Below are positions 7,406-17,007 of a DNA stretch of 42,500 nucleotides, piece by piece. Position 1 is the first letter of the stretch. Each line of letters opens with the position of its first letter. This stretch comes from a bacterium (GTDB lineage Bacteria; Vulcanimicrobiota; Vulcanimicrobiia; Vulcanimicrobiales; Vulcanimicrobiaceae): positions 1 through 42,500 of the forward strand of contig JAJYFL010000003.1 in NCBI GenBank assembly GCA_021790935.1, read 5' to 3'. The translations under genes and the position numbers were made by a program. A model generated the notes under the pieces. That model was not told the DNA's origin. It saw only the letters and a list, made by a program, of their open reading frames with translations, and made no database searches.

Positions 7406-8911
7406 ATGCCGGTGCTCGAATGGCTTACCAAGGACATCGATCTAAAGACCTCCTTCCTCGTCCCGTACCGCGTCCTCAAGCCGGAGCCAGATCTCGGCTA
7501 CGGGAACCCGGACGTACCGAACATGCTCATCCAGGGCGACAACCTGGAGGCGTTAATTTCGCTGCGCCCCTCCTTCGCCGGCTCCGTGAAATGCGTATTT
7601 ATCGATCCGCCCTACAACACGCGAAGCGCATTCGCGCAGTACGACGATAACCTCGAGCATACGAAGTGGCTATCGCTCATTTATCCGCGTCTGGAAATGC
7701 TCCGCGATCTTCTCACGCGCGACGGTAGCATCTGGGTCTCGATCGATGACAACGAAGCCCACTACCTCAAGGTTGTCATGGACGAGATTTTCGGTCGCGC
7801 AAACTTCGTCGCCAACGTCCTTTGGCAGAAGCGGACATCACCCGATGCTCGGCTATCGCTCGGAGCGGCGCACGACCACATCCTCGTGTACGCTCGCGAT
7901 ATTCGCGAGACGCGTTTCAATAAGGTGCCGCGCGAAGATGATACAAAGGGCTTTGCGAATCCCGACGAGGATTCACGCGGGCCATGGGCTTCGACCGACT
8001 TTACGGCGCAAGGCTGGCGACCAAACCAGATGTATCGAATCACGACACCGGGCGGAAAGACATATGACCCGCCGGGCGGCCGATGCTGGGCTAACGTCGA
8101 GCCCGCCTTTAAAACGCTGCTTGCGGATAACCGCATGTGGTTCGGGAGGACCGGCACGTCACGCCCTCGCGTGAAGCACTTTCTCTCTGAGTCCGAGGGC
8201 ATAACCACTTGGACATGGTGGACGAACAAGGAAGTCGGACACAATCAAGAAGCAAAAATCGAGAGCAAGGAACTCTTCGGCGACGGCAACGCATTCGACA
8301 CGCCGAAGCCAGAGCGACTGCTCCGTCGCATCATCGAACTCGCGACGGAACCCGGCGATCTCGTTCTCGATAGTTTTCTCGGGTCCGGAACGACCGCAGC
8401 GGTCGCGCATAAGATGGGCCGCCGCTACATCGGCATCGAGAACGGCGAGCACGCAGAAACATTTTGCGCCGTTCGCTTGCGCAAAGTGATCGATGGCGAC
8501 AAGGGCGGCGTTTCCGAAGCCCTTTCGTGGAAGGGCGGGGGTGGCTTCGGCTTCTTTCGTCTCGGCGACGCCGTGTTCGACGAGTACGGCCAAATCAACC
8601 CCAAGGTCACCTTCGATCAGCTGGCAGCGCACGTGTGGTTCACAGAAACGAAGGCGCCGTACATGGGCAAGGCGACCACGCCATATCTCGGCGAGGAGGA
8701 TGGAATCGCATACTATCTCCTCTACAACGGCATTCTAGGCGACCGTCGCCCGGACGGCGGCAACGTCCTGACACGGCAGGTCCTCACTGACCTGCGGGCC
8801 CACAATGGCCCGAAGGTTATTTACGGCGCCGGTACGCGGCTCTCGTCGGAGCGACTGGTCAATCTTGGAATCACGTTTAAGCAGACTCCCTACGATTTGA
8901 AGGTGCGTTAG
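7406..8911 (+). CDS. mod: Type III restriction-modification methyltransferase subunit
   Basis: 501 aa. An adenine-N6 methyltransferase of the beta-type motif order: motif IV DPPYNT at residues 67-72 comes first, and the AdoMet-binding motif I (DSFLGSGTT) near 320-328 comes late. Other family features are NMLIQGDNLEAL (39-50), the WLSLIYPRLEMLRDLL helix, and DGSIWVSIDDNE. The variable middle part should carry the target recognition domain. In type III systems Mod both methylates and directs cleavage. It is immediately followed by res with no spacer (TAG then GTG). All catalytic motifs look intact, so it is probably active. Confidence 0.95.
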   Translation: MPVLEWLTKDIDLKTSFLVPYRVLKPEPDLGYGNPDVPNMLIQGDNLEALISLRPSFAGSVKCVFIDPPYNTRSAFAQYDDNLEHTKWLSLIYPRLEMLRDLLTRDGSIWVSIDDNEAHYLKVVMDEIFGRANFVANVLWQKRTSPDARLSLGAAHDHILVYARDIRETRFNKVPREDDTKGFANPDEDSRGPWASTDFTAQGWRPNQMYRITTPGGKTYDPPGGRCWANVEPAFKTLLADNRMWFGRTGTSRPRVKHFLSESEGITTWTWWTNKEVGHNQEAKIESKELFGDGNAFDTPKPERLLRRIIELATEPGDLVLDSFLGSGTTAAVAHKMGRRYIGIENGEHAETFCAVRLRKVIDGDKGGVSEALSWKGGGGFGFFRLGDAVFDEYGQINPKVTFDQLAAHVWFTETKAPYMGKATTPYLGEEDGIAYYLLYNGILGDRRPDGGNVLTRQVLTDLRAHNGPKVIYGAGTRLSSERLVNLGITFKQTPYDLKVR

Positions 8912-11551
8912 GTGGCTTTTAAACTCAAGGACTATCAGGGGGACTCCCTCGACGCGCTCCGCTCCTATCTCGACCAGGCGCGGATGTACGGCGCGAGGGA
9001 GGCGTTTGTTCGCGGCCGCGGCGCCGACGCGCCGGATGGCTTCCGCGTCAGCTACCGCGAGATAGAAGGTCTCGAAGGTGTACCTTACGTTTGCATACGC
9101 GTGCCAACCGGCGGTGGCAAGACGTTGCTCGCAGGGTACAGCATCCCAATTGCCGGCGAAACCTATCTCGACCAGGAGTTCCCGGCAACGCTTTGGTTCG
9201 TCCCGTCGAAGACGATCCAAGAGCAAACGATCGACGCGATGAAGGACGAAAACCACCCGTACCGCGTCGCACTGGAAGACGCATTCGGCGGCAGAGTCCG
9301 GGTCTTCGATAGTTCTGAAATCACGCAGATTCGGCCATCAGACCTCAGCGAATCTGCCTGCGTCATCGTGAGCACGCTCGCAGCCGTTCGCATCGAGGAT
9401 ACGGAGAGCCGACACTTCTACTCTCACAATGAAAATTTCGAGCCCTTCTTTCGCCCGATCCCGGCGAATACGCCGGATCTCGAACGCGACGACGCGGGGC
9501 GCATCAAGTATTCCTTTGCGAACCTTCTCCACCTGAAGAGGCCCGTGGTTATCGTGGACGAGGCCCACAATGCCCGCACGTCCCTGTCGTTCGCCTCGCT
9601 CGCGCGCGTCAATCCGGCCTGCATCATCGAGTTCACGGCGACCCCCGATCGCAATCCCAAGACGGGAAGCAACGTACTCTACAGCGTCAATGCGAAGCAA
9701 TTGAGCGACGAAGAGATGATCAAGATGCCGATCGTCCTCACGGAGCACAAGACTTGGGAGGATGCCGTGCACGGAGCCGTCGCCGAACGCGACTCTCTAG
9801 CAAAGGTTTCCCAGGCCGGGCACGATGTCGTTCGTCCAATCGTCCTCTTCCAGGCGCAGAACAAAGACCGCGACGTCAACGTAGCTTTTCTCCTCAAACA
9901 CCTCCAAGAGAACGAGGGAATCGATCGCGACCGCATCGCTGTTGCCACCGGAGACCAACGTGAACTTGAGGGCATTGACCTGTTCGCCGCTGCGTGCAAG
10001 GTCGATTACATTATCACTGTAGCGGCGCTGCGCGAAGGATGGGATTGTTCCTATGCATACGTCCTCTGCTCCGTTTCCGACTTGCGCTCCGCTACCGCCA
10101 TCGAGCAATTGCTTGGCCGCGTGCTTCGCATGCCGTTTGCCAAGCGACGGGCCGAGCCGGCTCTTAACAAGGCGTATGCGCACGTTGTAAGCCAGAGTTT
10201 CATCGAGGCCGCCCAATCGCTCCAAGACCGCCTCGTCCAAAAGATGGGCTTCGAGACGAACGACTTCCTCGACGCTATCGAACCCGGGCGCGACGATTTA
10301 TTCGGCGGGCAGCGGTTCGATGAAGTGCGCGAGCCCTGTCCGTTCGTTATCGAGTTGCCGCAGCCGCCCGACCTCGTTCTTACCGGCGGCCCGGAAGACG
10401 GGACGGTCTCATACAAGCCTACCGCGAGCGGCACATTTGAAGTTACGGTCACGGGACGGTTGACGAGCGAGATCAAGGCAAACATTCTCGCTGTCGTACC
10501 GAAATCGGAACGGGACCGCGTAGAGAGTGCGTTCAGCCTACACGAAGCGTTGTTTCAGAGACCGAAGTCCCCATCCGAAAAGGGAGAGCGCTTCAGCCTT
10601 CCTCGCCTGGCTGTTCCTATCCAGGGCGAACTCGAACTGGCCGAACCCCATCTCTTTCTAGACTATGCCCAGTGGAATCTGTTGGAGTACAAGGCGGAAA
10701 TCCCAAACTTCCACTACGATGCGAACACGCAAACGTGGATCTATGACTTCCATCCTACGCCGGATGGGAAAGAGACGCTCAAATACAAACTCGCGGACAA
10801 CCAGGGCGAAGACATTCTTCTACCTGGCCTCAACGTAGGGTGGACCGAATACGATCTCGTTCGTTGGCTCGACCGCAAAACACGCGACGCAAGCACCCCT
10901 CAGTTGGTGCTGATCGAATGGCTCCGGCGGCTCGTCAAGCACCTGGAGAATGACCGCAAATACTCGATTGAAACGCTCGTCAGGGCCAAGTTCATTCTTT
11001 CACCCGCGATCGTGCGCTACATTCATACCTGCAAACAGGAAGCCAAGGCCAAAGGCTATCAGGAACTCATGTTCGGCCCGCGGGCTGCGCCTGAAACGTC
11101 GTTCACATATGAGTTCACGTTTGACCCAGCCGGCTATACGCCCAGAGAGGCGTATACCGGCAGGCACCTCTTCTCGCACCACTACTATCCGAAAGTTGGG
11201 GACCTAAAGAGCGAAGGCGAGGAATTTGCCTGCGCGCAGGTGATCGATTCACTGAAGGCCGTGGACTTCTGGGTTCGCAACCTTGAGCGCCAGCCGGAGA
11301 AGTCATTCTCTATGCCGACGTCAACAGACCGCTTCTACCCCGATTTCGTGTGCCGGCTCAAAGATGGCCGAACGCTCGTCGTCGAGTACAAGGGCGAGGT
11401 CTACAAGACCAATGATGATTCCGGCGAGAAGCGCCAGGTGGGTCAGTTGTGGGCTGACCTTAGCGGCGGGAAGTGCCTATTTATCATGGCTGCGAAGGAC
11501 GAAGGCGGCCGTGGTGTTGAGAAGCAGATCCGCGACCTTATCGAAAAATAA
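8912..11551 (+). CDS. res: Type III restriction endonuclease subunit
   Basis: 879 aa, starting with GTG directly after the mod stop. It is an SF2 helicase with Walker A VPTGGGKT (residues 64-71), Walker B VDEAH, motif III FTATP, and the late motifs AALREGWDCSYAYV and EQLLGRVLRMP. The C-terminus carries a PD-(D/E)xK nuclease core: YPDF with D811, then E825-Y-K827. Res cleaves unmethylated DNA in complex with Mod after ATP-driven communication between sites. Length and motif set are those of complete Res subunits, so the system looks functional. Confidence 0.95.
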   Translation: MAFKLKDYQGDSLDALRSYLDQARMYGAREAFVRGRGADAPDGFRVSYREIEGLEGVPYVCIRVPTGGGKTLLAGYSIPIAGETYLDQEFPATLWFVPSKTIQEQTIDAMKDENHPYRVALEDAFGGRVRVFDSSEITQIRPSDLSESACVIVSTLAAVRIEDTESRHFYSHNENFEPFFRPIPANTPDLERDDAGRIKYSFANLLHLKRPVVIVDEAHNARTSLSFASLARVNPACIIEFTATPDRNPKTGSNVLYSVNAKQLSDEEMIKMPIVLTEHKTWEDAVHGAVAERDSLAKVSQAGHDVVRPIVLFQAQNKDRDVNVAFLLKHLQENEGIDRDRIAVATGDQRELEGIDLFAAACKVDYIITVAALREGWDCSYAYVLCSVSDLRSATAIEQLLGRVLRMPFAKRRAEPALNKAYAHVVSQSFIEAAQSLQDRLVQKMGFETNDFLDAIEPGRDDLFGGQRFDEVREPCPFVIELPQPPDLVLTGGPEDGTVSYKPTASGTFEVTVTGRLTSEIKANILAVVPKSERDRVESAFSLHEALFQRPKSPSEKGERFSLPRLAVPIQGELELAEPHLFLDYAQWNLLEYKAEIPNFHYDANTQTWIYDFHPTPDGKETLKYKLADNQGEDILLPGLNVGWTEYDLVRWLDRKTRDASTPQLVLIEWLRRLVKHLENDRKYSIETLVRAKFILSPAIVRYIHTCKQEAKAKGYQELMFGPRAAPETSFTYEFTFDPAGYTPREAYTGRHLFSHHYYPKVGDLKSEGEEFACAQVIDSLKAVDFWVRNLERQPEKSFSMPTSTDRFYPDFVCRLKDGRTLVVEYKGEVYKTNDDSGEKRQVGQLWADLSGGKCLFIMAAKDEGGRGVEKQIRDLIEK

Positions 11552-11569
11552 CGGAAGGGAAATCACTAG

Positions 11570-11797
11570 ATGCCAAGACGATCGCAGTTCGCCAGCGTCG
11601 CCGAGGAATGGCTTCGCAAGAACGCCGGCGGCAAACCAGTTTCAACCAAAGATTTTTGGGTCGGTCTGTCAGCGCTACATCCGAGCCTTACGTCGCCGAG
11701 CGAGGGGCGAAAAACGCCAAAGGCGACCTGCATGCGCGACCTTCGCAAGGACCCGGCGTTCGAACTTGGGGGGGGGAAGATCGGCCTAAAGAATTAG
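11570..11797 (+). CDS. Small unknown protein in the type III R-M operon
   Basis: 75 aa, 18 nt after res, with GGAAGGGAAA in front of its ATG. It reads as one small helical domain: SVAEEWLRKNAGG, STKDFWVGLSALHP, a charged loop, then ATCMRDLRKDPAFELGGGKIGLK. This is a layout that could form a compact winged-helix-like DNA-binding fold; that is a guess from the pattern. A run of nine G bases (11768-11776) encodes part of the C-terminus. A one-base change there would replace the last residues, and one alternative frame runs on to 11952. It is probably cotranscribed with mod-res. Confidence 0.6.
   Translation: MPRRSQFASVAEEWLRKNAGGKPVSTKDFWVGLSALHPSLTSPSEGRKTPKATCMRDLRKDPAFELGGGKIGLKN
11768..11776 (+). 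repeat. G9 homopolymer inside the small R-M operon gene
   Basis: Nine consecutive G bases near the 3' end of the small gene after res. Such tracts are prone to slippage during replication and also to sequencing error. Confidence 0.7.
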
Positions 11798-11983
11798 CCG
11801 TCGAGAAACCGCGCCTCAAGCGTTCAATTCAGCAGGCGATACCGCCCCCGTCGGGCACTCTATATGCGCGTTGCGCTTCGGATGGGCGACGGGAGGGTGC
11901 CGAAAATGGCGCCGTCAAGGCCCGCGCCGCATGGAAAACGTCGCCGATGTGAATATTTAATGAAGAAATGTCGTCACCGGAAT

Positions 11984-12016
11984 AGCAAACGGGGCGCCGC
12001 CGGCGCCCCGTTTGCT
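11984..12016 (-). terminator. Strong hairpin downstream of ftsZ
   Basis: AGCAAACGGGGCGCCG (11984-11999) is the exact reverse complement of 12001-12016. It gives a 16-bp GC-rich stem with a minimal loop, 17 nt beyond the ftsZ stop. It also marks the island boundary. The U-tract on the minus strand is weak, so it may act as an RNA-stabilising or partial terminator. Confidence 0.65.
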
Positions 12017-12032
12017 GACTGCCGCCGTTAGG

Positions 12033-13103
12033 CTATCCGCGATAGCGCAGGAACGCCGGCACCTCGATATCGTCCATGTTGAGCGGCGTTACGGCGTCGA
12101 CTTTGCCGTCGAAACTAAAGGCGTTCTGCGTGCGAGCGTACCCGCGGCCGGCGCCAAAGCCCGCCGCCAGAACCGTCACGCGCACTTTGCCCGTCATGCT
12201 CGGATCGATGCTCGCCCCGAAGATGATCTGCGCGTCGTTATCCACGGCCCGACTGATCATCTCGGCGGCTTCGTTCACTTCGTACATCGCCATATCGGGG
12301 CCGCCCGTGATGTTGAAGATCACCCCGCGCGCGCCCTCGATCGTCGTCTCGAGCAGCGGCGATGCGATGGCTTTTTGAGCCGCGTCCGCCGCACGATGCT
12401 CGCCCGTGCCTTCGCCGATCCCCATCATCGCGCTGCCGGCATCGGTCATGATCGTCTTCACGTCTGCAAAATCGAGATTGATCAGGCCGGGCTGCGTGAT
12501 GAGATCGCTGATGCCTTGAATGCCCTGCCGCAATACGTCGTCGGCATAGGCGAAGGCCTCGTTCAGCGGCGTGCGCTTCTCGATCACCTGTAAGATGCGT
12601 TCGTTCGGGATGGTGATGAGCGTATCGACCTTCGCCTCGAGCTCCGCGATGCCGTTCTCCGCGATCTGCATGCGCTTGCGCCCTTCGAACGCGAACGGCT
12701 TGGTAACGACGGCTACCGTGAGCGCGCCGGATTCGCGCGCCAACTCCGCGATCACCGGCGCCGCGCCGGTCCCCGTGCCGCCGCCCATCCCGGCGGTTAT
12801 GAAGACGAGGTCGGCGCCCTCGAGCACCAGGGCGAGATCTTCGCGCGACTCGTCGGCGGCCTCTCGGCCGAGATTCGGATTCGCCCCGGCACCGAGGCCC
12901 CGCGTGAGGTTGTTGCCGATCTGAACGGTATTCTCGGTAAGGGCGCCACGCAGCGCCTGCACGTCCGAGTTTACCGCAAAGAAGTCTACGCCGGCGAGCC
13001 CGGCATCGATCATTCGGTTGATCGCGTTGCAGCCAGCGCCGCCGATGCCGATCACCTTGATCGTCGCGGCATGTTCGGGAACGTAACGTTTCGCATCTGC
13101 CAT
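12033..13103 (-). CDS. ftsZ: Cell division protein FtsZ
   Basis: Tubulin-like GTPase that forms the Z ring. The GTP-binding signature [11 protein letters not shown] is present, as are [14 protein letters not shown] near the N-terminus, the NPDL/NLDFAD region ([13 protein letters not shown]) with the T7 aspartate, and the C-terminal tail [13 protein letters not shown] that binds FtsA and other partners. I start at [11 protein letters not shown] because GGAGGG lies ten bases before that ATG; an upstream in-frame ATG (13166) would put this ribosome site inside the gene. Length is 356 aa. It lies 66 nt behind ftsA on the same strand. Confidence 0.97.
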   Translation of the reverse strand: MADAKRYVPEHAATIKVIGIGGAGCNAINRMIDAGLAGVDFFAVNSDVQALRGALTENTVQIGNNLTRGLGAGANPNLGREAADESREDLALVLEGADLVFITAGMGGGTGTGAAPVIAELARESGALTVAVVTKPFAFEGRKRMQIAENGIAELEAKVDTLITIPNERILQVIEKRTPLNEAFAYADDVLRQGIQGISDLITQPGLINLDFADVKTIMTDAGSAMMGIGEGTGEHRAADAAQKAIASPLLETTIEGARGVIFNITGGPDMAMYEVNEAAEMISRAVDNDAQIIFGASIDPSMTGKVRVTVLAAGFGAGRGYARTQNAFSFDGKVDAVTPLNMDDIEVPAFLRYRG

Positions 13104-13169
13104 GTCGGTTTCGCCCTCCAAAAAAGTCATCCCGAGCTGCGACGCGGGATGGGGTTGATTATCCAATTC

Positions 13170-14387
13170 TCAGTTCCAAAGATCGCCGAGCCAATTCCGG
13201 ATCTTCGCGAAGAGCGACGGACGGCGCTTGGCGTACGTGCCGTTCTCGATTCCGCCGTTCGGCCCGAAGAGCACGAGCCCTATCGCCGTTGCGTACTGCG
13301 GCTGTTTGAGCGCGTCGGTGAGCCCGGCTATCGCCGAAGGCACGCCCAACCGAACCGGCAGCCCGAAGACCTCTTCCGCCAGCGGTTCGATGCCTTGCAG
13401 GTGCGCGCCGCCGCCGGTCAAGACGACTTCGCCGAGGATCAAATCGCGCGGCACGTTTTCGATGATCTTGCCTTTGGCCATGCGGAAGGTCTCGAGCACC
13501 CGCGGCACCACGATCTGCCGCAGGTGCGAAGTCGTCGCCTCTTTGGTCGCCCGCCCGTCGAGCGTCTTCACGGGGAAGATCTGCTCGGCTTCGCCTTCGA
13601 CCGTGCCGGCGCCGTACGCGCGTTTGATCTGCTCGGCTTCGGCCGTCGTGGTCTTCAGGCCGAGCGCAATATCGTTGGTCAGCATGTTCCCGCCGACGGG
13701 GATCGTGGACGTGTACAGCGCGCCGCCGCCCGAGTACACCGCGATATCCGTCGTTCCGCCGCCGACGTCCAGCAGTACCACGCCGACCTGCTTCTCTTCA
13801 TCGAGAAGCGTCGCGGCCGAGCTCGCGAGCGGTTCGAAGACGATGCCGGCAACTTCGAGGCCCGCCCGATGCACGCACTTGAGGACGTTCGTGATGAAGG
13901 TCGTGCCGCCCGTGACGATATGGGTATCGACCTCCAAGCGCCCACCGGCCATGCCGACGGGGTCCTCGACGCCATCCTGCCCATCGACCGTAAAGAAGCG
14001 CGGCAGCGCGTGGACGATCTGGCGGTCTGCCGGGAGGTTGATGATCTTGCTGGCATCGACGACTCGGCGAACATCCGCGGAGGATACCTCGCGGTCCTCG
14101 CTCGCCACCGCTACTACGGCGTGGCTGTTCGTACTGCGGATGTGCTCGCCCGTTATGGCCACGTAGACGTCGGCCACGTGCATCCCGGCCATCCGCTCGG
14201 CCCGTTCGGTCGCGGCCTCGATCGATTTGATCGTCTCCTCGAGGTCGGTTACAACGCCTTTCCGCATCCCGAGCGACGGCGCTTCTCCGTAGCCGATGAT
14301 CTCGAGGCCGCCCGGTCCCTCCGCGGCGACGACCGCACAGGTCTTCGTCGTCCCGATATCGAGCCCGGCAACGGTCTCGTGCTTCAT
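13170..14387 (-). CDS. ftsA: Cell division protein FtsA
   Basis: Actin-like ATPase that tethers FtsZ to the membrane. The N-terminus has the phosphate-1 loop GLDIGTTKT, and further on come the phosphate-2 motif [13 protein letters not shown] and the adenosine motif [12 protein letters not shown]. The C-terminal [17 protein letters not shown] is the amphipathic membrane-targeting helix. 405 aa, typical length. It precedes ftsZ, but ftsQ is not directly upstream as in most genomes: a chemoreceptor gene in the opposite direction lies between. Confidence 0.97.
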   Translation of the reverse strand: MKHETVAGLDIGTTKTCAVVAAEGPGGLEIIGYGEAPSLGMRKGVVTDLEETIKSIEAATERAERMAGMHVADVYVAITGEHIRSTNSHAVVAVASEDREVSSADVRRVVDASKIINLPADRQIVHALPRFFTVDGQDGVEDPVGMAGGRLEVDTHIVTGGTTFITNVLKCVHRAGLEVAGIVFEPLASSAATLLDEEKQVGVVLLDVGGGTTDIAVYSGGGALYTSTIPVGGNMLTNDIALGLKTTTAEAEQIKRAYGAGTVEGEAEQIFPVKTLDGRATKEATTSHLRQIVVPRVLETFRMAKGKIIENVPRDLILGEVVLTGGGAHLQGIEPLAEEVFGLPVRLGVPSAIAGLTDALKQPQYATAIGLVLFGPNGGIENGTYAKRRPSLFAKIRNWLGDLWN

Positions 14388-14461
14388 CCGCGATCCACCT
14401 AAACCTGACGCATGGCTGCGACCCTCCCAAGGAACCGATAGGCTACCATATATTGTGCCTC

Positions 14462-14489
14462 GCCTACCTAAACCCTACGATGGGTAGGC
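14462..14489. promoter_or_regulatory. Short inverted repeat in the ftsA-chemoreceptor divergent region
   Basis: GCCTACC (14462-14468) is mirrored by GGTAGGC (14483-14489) with a 14-nt spacer, in the 233-nt region between the divergent ftsA and chemoreceptor starts. It could be an operator or leader hairpin. No clear promoter elements were recognised around it. Confidence 0.25.
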
Positions 14490-14620
14490 CCTCGGGCGAA
14501 CCTCAGCCGATACTTGGCGGACCGGCCGCGCCCTCCTTGCGAGCAACGTGTGCAATGGCTGTGGAGAACTGGAAGCCCGGTATTAAAGCTTCCGGCCCGC
14601 GAGCCGAAGAAACAATTGAT

Positions 14621-16666
14621 ATGGATTCCAGACGCCTGAGCCTTGAACGAGGGCTCACGTATGCTTTTGCGGTGATCGTGCTGCTGGTTCTTGCATTCAT
14701 ACCGGTGGCGTTCTGGGCGATGGCCGGCGTCACGAGCCAGGCCCGCGTCATGCACGATGAAATCATGCGTGGTGAACTCGCCTATGCGAAGGTCGCGTCG
14801 GACGCAGACACCCTGCGCGCGGCCTCGCTCGATGCGGCGACCAATCCGTCGCCCGCTAGTGCGCAGAGCTCGCTGCAGCTCGCTAAAGCGATGCTCGCGC
14901 AGTTTCCGGCGGACGTGCGCAAGATGGAATTGCTGATTGGAAAAGACAAAGCGATCGCGTCGCTCGTGCATTCCTTCCGAGCGAGTTCGAGTAACTATGA
15001 CTTCCAATCGCTGGCGGGCGTCGGCCTCTTGGCGCAAGGAAAGACGGCGCAAGCGCTCGCCCAGATTCAGGGCGCCGACGCGGCCGCTTACGCAGCGCAG
15101 AGCCGCAACGGCACCAATCTCCTCGACGCATTGCAGAACGCGGCCGACCGCCGCTACCAGGCGTTGCTCCAGGCGCGCAACTATGCGCTGACGATACTTG
15201 TCTTGGGCGCCCTGGTCGCGGTCGGGGTCGTCACATTCTCTTGGACGTGGTTTCGCCGCGCGATGCTCGCCGGCGTCGGCCGCTGCGTGGACGTCTTCGA
15301 GACGATGGGCAGCGGGAACCTGACGGCGCGCGTCGGCTGGCACGGCCGGGATCTGCTCGGACGTCTGGGGCAAGGCGTCGACGAGCTCGGCGAGCGGCTC
15401 GCGGGGATCATCTCCACGATCCAGCACGCCTCCGAGGCCGTGCAGGGTTCGAGCAAGCGCAGTAACCTGACGGCGCTCGAGGTCGACGGGCGCGTCACCG
15501 AAGAACTCGCATCGCTCGGCAAAGCGCGCGATTTCGCGCTCGACGTGGCCTCGACGTCGGGTACGGTCGCCGATAATGCCGAGCAGGTAGCGCGGCGCGT
15601 CACCGACATCTCGAGCGCCATCGCCCAGATGACCGCATCCATCCAAGAGATGGACAACAACATGCTCAACCTGGCGAGCGTCGTAGAGCAGGCCGTTGCC
15701 AATACGCAGGAGATGTCGGCCTCGATCGTGCAGGTCGCCGGCAACGCCGATCGCGTTCGTCAGGAGTCGAGCAGAACCGATCAGCAGGTGCGCGATGGGC
15801 GCAACGAAGTGGCGACGCTCTCCCAGGGCATGGCCAGTATCAGCGACACCGTCGCCGACGTCGTCGGTGAGATGCAAAGCCTGGACGGCGCGTCACGCCA
15901 GATCGGCGAGATCCTGGGCATGATCGAAGCCATCGCGGACCAGACGAACCTCCTGGCGCTCAACGCCGCGATCGAGGCGGCCCGAGCCGGCGAGCACGGG
16001 CGCGGCTTTGCCGTCGTGGCCGACGAGGTTCGAAAACTTGCCGAAAACTCGGCGAGTTCGACCAAACAGATCGGGCAACTCGTCGTCGACATTCAACGCC
16101 GCACCACGGCGGTGCTCGAGCGGACGGCGCGGGCCAACAACCTGGTGCAAAGCAATGCCTCGTCCGCGCGCACCGCCACGCAGATGATCGAGCAGATCAG
16201 CGCGCGCGTCACGGAGATGGCGCAGTTGGTGAGCGAGATCAGCATCGCCACGACCGAGCAGGCACGCGCCTCCGAAGAGCTCGCTCGTGCGAGCGAGCAG
16301 ATGGGCGCTATGACCCACGAAGCGGCCGCCACCATGCGAGAACAGACGATCACGTCCAACCAGATTCTCGAGGGCGTCAACGAGATCGAACAACGGACGG
16401 GTCAAGTAGCCCGGGCGAGTCAAGACCAGCAAGCGGCGATTGCGTCGCTCGGCGCGACCATCCACCACACCACCGAACTCGGCCGGGCGAACTCCGCAGC
16501 GGTCAACGAGGTGGCCGTCCAGACCGCCGAGGTAGCGAACCAAGCGACCACCCTCCAGGGGATGGTCGGTCAATTCCAGGTAGGCAGCGGCCGGCGCCGG
16601 TCCCTGGATACGGAGAAATCGCAAGATGCACTAGAGGAACCTGGGGCACTTGCGCTATCATCGTAA
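14621..16666 (+). CDS. Methyl-accepting chemotaxis protein
   Basis: 681 aa. TM1 at about residues 13-34 and TM2 at about 188-208 enclose an external sensor region of about 150 residues rich in Ala/Gln. A HAMP linker follows, then a long cytoplasmic coiled coil. The signalling tip is unmistakable at about 437-475 ([37 protein letters not shown]) and docks CheA/CheW. The frame is open 56 codons further upstream; I start at ATG 14621, directly before the first membrane helix, since the earlier part resembles intergenic sequence. No other che genes are in the window, so the receptor must feed distant partners. Ligand unknown. Confidence 0.93.
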   Translation: MDSRRLSLERGLTYAFAVIVLLVLAFIPVAFWAMAGVTSQARVMHDEIMRGELAYAKVASDADTLRAASLDAATNPSPASAQSSLQLAKAMLAQFPADVRKMELLIGKDKAIASLVHSFRASSSNYDFQSLAGVGLLAQGKTAQALAQIQGADAAAYAAQSRNGTNLLDALQNAADRRYQALLQARNYALTILVLGALVAVGVVTFSWTWFRRAMLAGVGRCVDVFETMGSGNLTARVGWHGRDLLGRLGQGVDELGERLAGIISTIQHASEAVQGSSKRSNLTALEVDGRVTEELASLGKARDFALDVASTSGTVADNAEQVARRVTDISSAIAQMTASIQEMDNNMLNLASVVEQAVANTQEMSASIVQVAGNADRVRQESSRTDQQVRDGRNEVATLSQGMASISDTVADVVGEMQSLDGASRQIGEILGMIEAIADQTNLLALNAAIEAARAGEHGRGFAVVADEVRKLAENSASSTKQIGQLVVDIQRRTTAVLERTARANNLVQSNASSARTATQMIEQISARVTEMAQLVSEISIATTEQARASEELARASEQMGAMTHEAAATMREQTITSNQILEGVNEIEQRTGQVARASQDQQAAIASLGATIHHTTELGRANSAAVNEVAVQTAEVANQATTLQGMVGQFQVGSGRRRSLDTEKSQDALEEPGALALSS

Positions 16667-16697
16667 CCGGATAACCAACGCTTCATACGGAGATACA

Positions 16698-16982
16698 GTG
16701 CAGAAGACCATTGCTACGATCGCTCTCACCGTGGCGCTCACCGCGCCGGTTGCCGCGTCGGCCGCCAACACCATCGCGGCGTCGCTCATCCCCGACGGAA
16801 CCTACACGGCCACCGTCGAGAAAGTCGTGGATGCCAAGCACATCCTCGTCAAGATGGGCAACGGCGTCGAGGCCACCCTTGCCACGCAGCGTACGAACGT
16901 CGATTTTTCCAAGCTCGCGCCCCACGACAGCATCAAACTCTCGCTCGGTAAGGGGCTCGTGCTCGTCTACGCCAAGGAGTAG
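16698..16982 (+). CDS. Small secreted protein of unknown function
   Basis: 94 aa starting with GTG, with CGGAG five bases upstream. Residues 1-23 form a Sec signal peptide (KTIATIALTVALTAPVAASAAN, cleavage expected after an AxA site). The mature part is about 70 residues and looks like a small beta-barrel (DGTYTATVEKVVDAKHILVKMGNGVEATLAT..., ending GKGLVLVYAKE). No cysteines and no catalytic motif. It lies 31 nt after the chemoreceptor, on the same strand, and may be cotranscribed. Confidence 0.65.
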   Translation: MQKTIATIALTVALTAPVAASAANTIAASLIPDGTYTATVEKVVDAKHILVKMGNGVEATLATQRTNVDFSKLAPHDSIKLSLGKGLVLVYAKE

Positions 16983-17007
16983 CCGGCGCAGGCAGGATCC
17001 CTACGCC

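Noticed and set aside
13071-14402. Long plus-strand frame opposite ftsA
   Set aside because: Arginine/aspartate-rich translation mirrors the ftsA codons; no family features.
14468-15877. Long minus-strand frame opposite the chemoreceptor
   Set aside because: Shadow; the plus strand carries membrane helices and the conserved signalling tip.
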